Positions 56,931 to 64,000 of a stretch of DNA of 64,000 nt are shown one piece after another. Position numbers and translations under genes: made by a program. The notes under the pieces are model-generated. The model was not told the origin of the DNA and did no database searches. It saw nothing but the letters and a program-made list of their open reading frames with translations. The DNA lies in the NCBI RefSeq assembly GCF_030035675.1, contig NC_084482.1, forward strand, positions 178,278,373 to 178,342,372. The letters run 5' to 3'. The number at the start of each line of letters is the position of its first letter. Positions within the stretch are counted from its first letter, which is position 1. The DNA is from Rhineura floridana. Taxonomy: Eukaryota; Chordata; Lepidosauria; Squamata; Rhineuridae.

Positions 56931-57453
56931 AGCGGGCAAGGAAGAAGGAGAAGGGGTTAACAACCTGAAGGTAGGGAAGAGGATACGGGCAGATGGTGCA
57001 GAACTGTGGCAAGAGAAGAAGGAAGAGAAGTCATGAACAGAGCCAAACTCTACTCACGATGGTATATTGGCTTGGGTCAGATACGTTCTTTGTTCAATGC
57101 TGCTTAACAATCAAGATATAAAATGTGGTTTTTTTCCAGCTGGACTTTCTTTAAAAAGATGGGGGAAGAGATTGTTTTGTATTATAATAATTTAGCAAAA
57201 TATTAAGATATCCAGATATGTGGAATTCCATGTCATCTCTAGATAAATTTGGAATAAAAAACCAAGAGCCAAAATCTGGAACGTTACTATATGGGGGTGA
57301 AACAATTAGAAGGCAGCAGTGATCTGGTTTCTCATCTTAACCACAGTTTTGCATAATAGGTGCAAATTCTCTTCTCCAGTTACAAGTCCTGCTTACATGT
57401 AACAAAAAAGCCTTTGTTTATAATTGTTTACTTGTGGTAGAAGTTTCACATGA
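56931..57453. other. Unassigned sequence
   Basis: Purine-rich start (GGAAGAAGGAGAAG); nothing else recognised. Confidence 0.35.
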
Positions 57454-57528
57454 AAGTTGCCAGGTCAGAAGCATCCCAAACCCTGGGATTTCAGGGGTGG
57501 GCACTAGTGATGTCATTAAGCATGATAT

Positions 57529-60007
57529 TATACAGCCACGAGAGTGGCTGTATACTATAGTCAGCATGGATTTTTCACATTCCGCAATGTTAAATGGAAA
57601 ATATCCCCCCGTGCCATTCTGATGCTTCCCATAAGCTCATTTCAAAACAAAACCTTACAAAACTTATAGTTCTGAACTCAGAAATGCTTGCTTAACAACC
57701 CTGTCAATTTTCATAGCGATACACAAAACAGTCAGAGAGAATCGAGAGTTCAAAGTCTAAAAAGAGGGGGGGGACTCAGAGCCCTTTTGGACTTTTTTCT
57801 GCGACTTCTCATAATCTGTTGAAATTCATTAAAAATCAGCCATGTTCACAGAGTACCTGTAATCCTAATACTGACCTTGCTCCATACTCTGACCTTCATC
57901 TACTGCAGTTGAAAAGTTAAAAAAATGCCTGGTTGATTTTTAATTAATTTAAGAAATTTTGGCTGGAAGCCTATTATAACGCGGGGCATGCTCAGTAAGG
58001 ACCAACCGTCAGTGTTCTAAAAGCCTCACAGCTGCTGGGCTTGGCTAATCAGGAGGCCACACCCACACCAGACTTTGATTTCACTTGAGACAGTCATGGC
58101 TTCCCTCAAATAATCCTGGGAAGTGTAGTTTGTGAAGGGTGCTGAGAGGAGACTCCTATTCCCCTGAGAGAATGGTTTAACAGTCAGTCACTCTGATTGA
58201 AGGTCTGTGAGGGGAACAGGGCGTCTCAGCACCCTCCACTAACTACACTTCCCAGGATTCTTTGAGAGAAGCCATGATTGGCTTTGAGAGAAGCCATGAT
58301 AAATTCTTTTAAATTGTTTTTAAAAGATGTGTTTTTAAATTTGTATATTTGTTTTTAATGTTTTTAGTTATTGTAAACCACCTACGAGTTTCCTGTGTGT
58401 TTTTGTCTGCTTTGGTTTTGGATAGATGCCCTGCCATGTGCCCTGCGCCCAGCAGAAGCTCTGGGCCGGGTGGGACACAGTGGCATCTCGTAGGGGACAC
58501 CCTCCCCTTTCCTGGGGTATATGATTTGTCCTGGCCCAGAGTAGATTTGGGGGCGTGTACCCCAGTTACTTATTTTTTTCTGTGTGTTTTTGTCCAGTTC
58601 GATTTCGCATAGATGCCTTCCCATGTGCCCTGCGCCCAGCAGAAGCTCTGGGCCGGGCGGGGCGCAGTGGCATCTCGTAGGGGACACCCTCCCCTTTCCT
58701 GGGGTATATGATTTGTCCTGGCCCAGAGCAGATTTGGGGGCGTGTACCCCCAGTTACTTATTTTTTCTCCGTGTTTTTGTCCAGTTCGATTTCGCAGAGA
58801 TGCCCTCCCATGTGCCTTGCGCCCAGCAGAAGCTCTGGGCCAGGCGGGACGCAATGGCATCTTGTAGGGGACACCCTCCCCTTTCCTGGGATATATGATT
58901 TGTCCTGGCCCAGAGCAGATTTGGGGGCGTGTACCCCAGTTACTTATTTTTTTTGCGTGTTTTTGTCCAGTTTGAGTTTGCTTAGATGCACTCGTAAGCG
59001 TCCTGCGCCCAGCAGAAGCTCTGGGCCGGGCGGGACGCAGTGGCATCTCGTAGGGGACACCCTCCCCTTTCCTGGGGTATATGATTTGTCCTGGCCCAGA
59101 GCAGATTTGGGGGCGTGTACCCCCAGTTACTTATTTTTTTTCTGCGTGTTTTTGTCCAGTTCGATTTTGCATAGATGCCCTTGTGAGTGCCCAGCGCCCA
59201 GTAGAAGCTCTGGGCCGGGCGGAACGCAGCGGCATCTCGTAGGGGACACCCTCCCCTTTCCTGGGGGATATGATTTGTCCTGGCCCAAAGCAGATTTGGG
59301 GGCGTGTACCCCCAGTTACTTATTTTTTTTGCATGTTTTTGTCCAGTTTGAGTTTGCATAGATGCCCTCGTGAGTGCCCAGCGCCCAGCAGAAGCTCTGG
59401 GCCGGGCGGGACGCAGTGGCATCTCGTAGGGGACACCCTCCCCTTTCCTGGGGTATATGATTTGTCCTGGCCCAGAGCAGATTTGGGGGCGTGTACCCCC
59501 AGTTACTTATTTTTTCCTGTGTGTTTTTGTCTGCTTTGATTTTGGATAGATGCCCTCCCATGTTCCCTGTGCCCAGCAGAAGCTCTAAGCCGGGCGGGAC
59601 GCAGTGGCACCTCGTAGGGGACACCCTTTCCTTTCCTGGGATATATGATTTGTCCTGGCCCAGAGCAGATTTTGGGGTGTGTACCCCCAGTTACTTATTT
59701 TTCATGATTTTATGACATCATTATATATTTATGATAATATCAGAATCCTGATGATTTTGATTGTATAAATTTATTGTCAGTCTTGACAGGGAGAGTCTCC
59801 TGATTACAGCAATATATCATACAAGGTACCCCATTCTTTATTTTGGGGTTCAGTGGCATGTTAAATTTGGATTGACGTTGCTGTAGCTGTCAACTTTTCT
59901 TCTTTGTTAGTGACTGAAATTTCACACAAATAAGGAATTGGGAACTAGGAACCAACTTCAGCGTCGTCTTAAACCGCAAGGTTTTTTATGTATTAGTGAA
60001 TTTGCAT
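57529..60007. mobile_element. Unclassified element with terminal hairpin, copy 2 (about 2.5 kb)
   Basis: Starts with hairpin TATACAGCCACGAGAGTGGC-TGTATA (57529-57554). It matches copy 1 (51351) for 750 bp, then carries an L2-like 3' tail remnant near 58290-58385, the 187-bp tandem array, and the right end 'CTTAAACCGCAAGGTTTTTT'. Inserted in hAT copy C. No coding frame; class unknown. Confidence 0.6.
58388..59702. repeat. Tandem array, 7 units of about 187 bp
   Basis: Each unit has 'GCCCAGCAGAAGCTCTGGGC', 'TAGGGGACACCCTCCCCTTT', 'TGATTTGTCCTGGCCCAGAG' and a T-run. GCCCAG landmarks fall at 58447, 58634, 58821, 59007, 59196, 59383 and 59571, so spacing is 186-189 bp. GC-rich. Long open frames on both strands are a by-product of the repeat. 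Confidence 0.95.
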
Positions 60008-60068
60008 CAACCACAGTTACTTTGAGCATACCACCTAAACAAAAACAAAATCACCAATTAGAAATTAA

Positions 60069-60731
60069 GGGCTCATTCACACGGGAGCTGTACTCTGTTG
60101 TAAAGACGAAGCTTTTTCCATTGCAATGGGAGTTTAAAGATCACACTTCCTACCTTCCAATTGTTTTCTGTTCATACTGAAGGGAAAGAGTCAATCACAC
60201 AGCTTCCTAATGACCATGGCCTCTTAAGGTCAAACTATCACTTCCTCTGGTTACCTTGGCAACCGAGCATACTCAGTTTAGAACAAACTCAGTTTGGAAC
60301 TTCATAAAAAAAAGGGAAAAAATCCTCAAGTTTTATTATTTGTATTTTCAGAATCCAGCAGAAATACAAATATTTGTTTGAACAATGTTACGCTTTTTTG
60401 CACAAGTTAGGGGAGAAGGGGGGAAAAAGCACTGTTTGCAGCAGGCTTGCAGAATGGGAGCTAGCAGGAAATGACATAACAAAGGGAGGAAGAGGGAGTG
60501 GGTGTGGATTCACAAAAGCATCGGAGCTAAGTGTCTACAATCCCCTACAAATACAAAGAACAGATGGTTTTTCCATCCCTTTTTGGATTAAAATTGGATT
60601 GATTTGCTGCGGATTAAAAGCTAAAAGCAGCAGGACGCCTTCCCTTTCCTCCTACGGCATGTGATTGCTGCAAATTAAGTGGGCATGCAAGTAGAACCCA
60701 TCTCACATTAAATCGCCATGTGAACCATCCC
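60069..60731. mobile_element. Harbinger-like MITE, 663 bp
   Basis: Ends GGGCTCATTCACACGGG and CGCCATGTGAACCATCCC, with a perfect TAA target duplication (60066-60068, 60732-60734). Right-end sequence 'GCATGCAAGTAGAACCCATC' relates it to the larger element at 14973-16131. Confidence 0.82.
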
Positions 60732-60867
60732 TAAGTAGGCTTGCCAGATCTCCGGCAAACGGCAGGAGTCTCCGGCATAAGGGGGCCCTCTCCGGCCTCT
60801 GGCCATATTTAAGCTAAATAGGTAGATTTCTGGTTTTCAAGGGCCTCCCCAGCCACACACGTGTAAT

Positions 60868-61450
60868 TCATGCATGCGTATGCTGCTGAAGGCTCTTCCC
60901 GCCCGCCCACCTGCCTTTTCCCAGTCAGGCGCAGGAGGAGGAAGCAGCGTCTTCCCGCCCGCCCGCCTTTTCCCAGTGAGGCGCAGGCGCAGGAGGAGGA
61001 AGCACCGTCAGACAGAGCTGAAGAGGACGACGACGATGATGTTCCTCCACCGACCCGACCCAAGCGAGGCCGCCCTCGTGGCCCACGTCTGCCGCCTGGG
61101 CGCCTTCAGACCGCCAGCAAACCCGTCCAGCCGCCGCCCCCACAGGGACCCCCCAGCAGCAGCCCCTGTCGGCTGCCGAGCCAACAGCCGCAGCAGCAGC
61201 CCCGCCAACCATGAAGCCGCAGGTGGGGGTCCTGGAGCGGAGCCCGCAGCCGCCTGTTCTGGGGGCCTCTGGGCAGTGGCATCATTGGGGCAGTGCTGGG
61301 TGGGGTGTGGACCTCACTGGGCCTGGGTGACACCCATCAGAGGGGTGGCACCCAGAGCCGCCCCAGCCCTAGGCACCGGGGGGCAGCTGTGCTCCTGCGT
61401 CCGGTCAGTCCCGACCGGCCTCCTTCCCACAGCCGGCGCCTTCAGCTATC
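60868..61450 (+). other. CpG island with an acidic / AT-hook-like open frame
   Basis: Strongly GC- and CpG-rich. The first part holds a duplicated ~55-bp unit ('CTTCCCGCCCGCCC' ... GGCGCAGGAGGAGGAAGCA). The frame from 60870 to 61214 reads AEEDDDDDVPPPTRPKRGRP, followed by RGPRLPPGRLQ and a Pro/Gln-rich end. KRGRPRG resembles an AT-hook or nuclear-localisation motif beside an acidic run. A second frame runs to 61596. It might be a captured promoter plus first exon, or a degenerate transposase N-terminus. Function unknown. Confidence 0.4.
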
Positions 61451-61807
61451 CTAGCAACCGCTCCCGAGACAGCGCCCAATCATCTCTTGTTTTTCATAAA
61501 CCATGCTTGATCAACTCCCGTGTAATTATTGATAATTTGATTCTGTCTTTGTGCAGATATCCCTGCCAGTATTTTACAATCTGCATTAAGCCATGATGAA
61601 GGTCTGTGTGCTACTACAAAAGCCAGACCTTTATGAACGAGAATTACATTGAGCTTCAAACCAAGAGCTTGGAATCCTCTTGATCACTGTTGCTTAAATA
61701 CATCAACATATTTTCTAATTCTTTTCTTTGTCCAAAACATGACCACTCACTGTAGCATCCAGTTTTTATCCCTCTGAAAATAATGTTAATTGTAATAATC
61801 CTGTGTG

Positions 61808-62104
61808 GTATGTTGTTATGTGCCTTCAAGTCGATTATGACTTATGGCAACCCTATGAATCAGTGACCTCCAAGAGCATCTGTCATGAACCACCCTGTTC
61901 AGATCTTGTTAGTTCAGGTCTGTGGCTTCCTTTATGGAATCAATCCATCTCTTGTTTGGCCTTCCTCTTTTTCTACTCCCTTCTGTTTTTCCCAGCATTA
62001 CTGTCTTTTCTAGTGAATCACGTCTTCTCATTATGTGTCCAAAGTATGATAACCTCAGTTTCATCATTTTAGCTTCTAGTGATAGTTCTGGTTTAATTTG
62101 TTTA
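61808..62104 (-). mobile_element. RTE-BovB LINE 3' end, minus strand
   Basis: 'GTGCCTTCAAGTCGATTATG', 'ACTTATGGCAACCCTATGAA', 'TTTCCCAGCATTACTGTCTT' are the reverse of the BovB end. The inner part overlaps the BovB sequence at 21530-21680. Confidence 0.9.
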
Positions 62105-62329
62105 ACATGGCTGCAACCATATCTACTCAGAAGTAAGTCCTATTGAGTTCTATGGGGCTTAGTTCCTTAATAAGCATGTTTACAGTTGCTGCCTTCAGGG
62201 TCATCCATCTGTGCTCCCATTTAACATCTCTGCAACACTAAGCTCCTTTCTTCCAATAATGCCCTGGCCTGAGGGCACGTAAACCCTTCTTGCCAGAAGC
62301 AAGTAAGCTAGATTAAATGTTCCCTAAAG

Positions 62330-62518
62330 GCGTTGAACTGTGACCTGGCAGACCAAGGTTTGAATCTCCACACAGCCATGACGCTCACTGGGTGACCTTG
62401 GGCCAGTCACTGCCTCTCAGACTCAGAGGAAGGCAATAGTAAACCACCTCTGTCTGAATACTGCTTACCATGAAGACCCTATCTGGGATCAACTTGAAGG
62501 CAGTCCATTTCCATTTTG
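62330..62518 (+). mobile_element. Sauria SINE, plus strand
   Basis: GGTTTGAATCTCCACACAGC (B-box region), GTGACCTTGGGCCAGTCACT, 'GAGGAAGGCAATAGTAAACC', 'GATCAACTTGAAGGCAGTCC'. Confidence 0.85.
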
Positions 62519-64000
62519 CATCACCCTAAGCTTGTGAGAAAGAATGACCTTGTCACTTCAGATGGACCTAGGAACACCCTATTTTAGGTAAGATTTCTAT
62601 TTTAATCTCCAATCAGAGAAATTTTTTTTGAATGGTATGCTCCAAGCAACTGTGGTTGATACAATGTATCATGTTTAATGAGGTCACTAGGGCTCGCCCC
62701 ATGACGTCACTAGGGCCTACCCCCATTTTCTCAGGTTTTTGGATGGTTCCGACCTGGCAACCCTATCCCTAAGATCTTAGCTAAATGAGTGTGTTCCCAG
62801 GTCCAGCTGAAGTGATGGGATCATTCCTTCTCACCTGCTTAGGGAGCCTACGTAGGGAATATTTAATCTAGCCTGCTTGCTTCTGGCAAGAAGGGCTTAA
62901 GTGGTGTCAGCCCAGGCCAGTCACCAGAAGGCCATTGTAGGAAAAAGGGAGACTAGTGTTGTGGAGATGTTAGATGGGAGCACTCAGGAGTAAAGATGGA
63001 TGCCCCTGAAGGCTGCAATTCTAAAAACATCTACTAAGGAACTAAGCCCATAGAACTCAACAGGACTTACTTTTCAGTAGATATGGTTAGGATTGTGCTG
63101 TTGATAAGGCTTGACTAGGAATCTCCTGCAAAGATATCAATATCAAAGCAGGGTTGGCAACCCCCTGGCTTGAATGCACTGCCTGCCTTTTAACATCACT
63201 GCTCCAAACTCCTTTACAGACTTGATCCTTCACTGCAGAGAGAGACTTGGGAAAGATTCTCTACCCTTTCCTGCCTATTCTGTGGGCTGCTATAAACTCA
63301 CTTTGACAGCCAACCCAATTCCAGTGAGTAATAACTGACAGAAAGAAAACACACATGGTTTGGTCTACCATCATAGTCAGTAGCTTAGAAACAACAGCAA
63401 TTGAAGCCTCACTTCCCAGTATATGAATTCTCTTTTACCACTACTGGGCAAGAAACAAACCATCGTGCAAACAACAACGTGCATCATCAGTGGGTTTAAA
63501 GGGGTTTAAGCTGAGCACATGGAACCACTGTTATTGCTTTAATGGATGTAAGGAAAGTCAGAAGTAAATGAAATGCAAATAGAAAAAGAAAAGACAGTGA
63601 TGATTTCCTAAATGCAATACCATACCAACCACAAGAAGATTCCTATGAGTAAGGCAGAAAACTCAGCATCCCACAACCAGTCAAGGTTCCCAACCAAAAA
63701 CCAAAACTAAAAAAACCTGGCAGCCAGTGAGCCAAGGTCACAGAAATCCTCATGCAACACAACCTGACCTGGGAGCTGCGGTTAGTGCAGAATGCAGTGG
63801 CACAATTGCTAACATGAGTGAGACCCTGTCAGCATATAACCTCTGCTCTGAAATCTGCACTGGTTGTTGATTTGCTATCAGGCCAAGTTCAAAGTGTGCT
63901 TTCCATGTTAAGGGTGCCACATAGTACTTGTTCTGCTCTTATAAGAAATCAGTCTTTTGTGTGGCAGCACCTACACTTTGGAACTCCCTCCCTGCCTATT

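Larger units (their letters stand above)
60736..62765. mobile_element. hAT-type element, about 2.0 kb, CpG-island-bearing (copy B)
   Basis: Perfect 8-bp target duplication TCCCTAAG at 60728-60735 and 62766-62773, and ends TAGGCTTGCCAGATC and GACCTGGCAACCCTA. It was inserted into the right edge of the Harbinger-like MITE. Contents: CpG island with open frames (60868-61450), BovB 3' end (61808-62104, minus), a 3' part shared with copies A and C, and a Sauria SINE. No hAT transposase domain recognised. Confidence 0.85.
57454..64000 (-). mobile_element. hAT-like family copy C, minus strand, with nested insertions
   Basis: On the minus strand this is the same family as 44118-47015. Its end, GTTGCCAGGTCAGAAGC (57454), is followed by 'GTGATGTCATTAAGCATGAT'. 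It resumes at 60008 with ATCAACCACAGTTACTTTGA, and again at 62774 with ATCTTAGCTAAATGAG, running past the window edge. The gaps are filled by three younger elements (57529-60007, 60069-60731, 60736-62765). No coding frame. Confidence 0.7.

Noticed and set aside
58708-59361. 217-aa open frame (and long minus-strand frames to 59422) as a repeat protein gene
   Set aside because: They are readings of the 187-bp tandem array. The unit is not a multiple of three and frames are open on both strands; no start context, splice signals or domain.
58388-59702. CRISPR-like regular repeats
   Set aside because: Units of 187 bp follow each other directly without unique spacers, in a vertebrate genome; it is an ordinary tandem array.
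57529-60007. Helitron
   Set aside because: A hairpin near one end is suggestive, but I found no TC start, no CTRR terminus and no Rep/helicase sequence.

Overview
The window looks like squamate-reptile (lizard) nuclear DNA. It is AT-rich and intron-like, and it is packed with the repeat set typical of that group: L2-type LINEs with (TAAA)n tails, CR1, RTE-BovB, L1, BovB-tailed 'Sauria' SINEs, other tRNA-derived SINEs, hAT and Harbinger foldback elements, and a Ty1/copia-type LTR element. No bacterial features, rRNA genes or free-standing tRNA genes were seen.

One host gene is clear. On the minus strand, 36077 to 28119, lie three exons of a proton-coupled monocarboxylate transporter that best fits SLC16A7 (MCT2). 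They are a 144-bp exon, a large exon of about 856 bp and the last coding exon with the stop. All splice sites are GT/AG and the phases agree. The large exon carries one extra A/T base in an 8-base run at 32762-32769, which shifts the frame. The start-codon exon was not found in the remaining 28 kb upstream, so that intron probably runs past the window end.

Layout. 1-8.2 kb: SINEs, a CR1 tail and unassigned DNA. 8.17-13.7 kb: a fossil copia-type element with paired LTRs, a 5-bp target duplication and a nested L2. 14.9-17.5 kb: a Harbinger-like element and a gypsy-like LTR with leader. 17.8-21.7 kb: a BovB LINE broken by an ORF1-only L1 that appears to have carried along a piece of hAT transposase gene. 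22.3-23.2 kb: a CpG-rich LTR-like block. 28.1-36.1 kb: the SLC16A7 exons, with CR1, L2 and foldback repeats in the introns. 38.9-40.1 kb: a hAT element. 41.5-47.7 kb: a CR1 with ORF1 and endonuclease pieces, split by a 2.9-kb hAT-like element. 51.3-53.5 kb: an unclassified element with a terminal hairpin. 57.4-64 kb: a stack in which an older hAT-family copy was invaded by a second copy of the hairpin element (with a 7 x 187-bp tandem array), by a Harbinger-like element, and then by another hAT element carrying a CpG island.

Apart from SLC16A7 and one weak candidate exon near 48.1 kb, every long open frame I could identify belongs to a mobile element or a tandem repeat. Family names come from recognised motifs and 3' ends, without a database search. 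Boundaries supported by target-site duplications are marked; the others are approximate.
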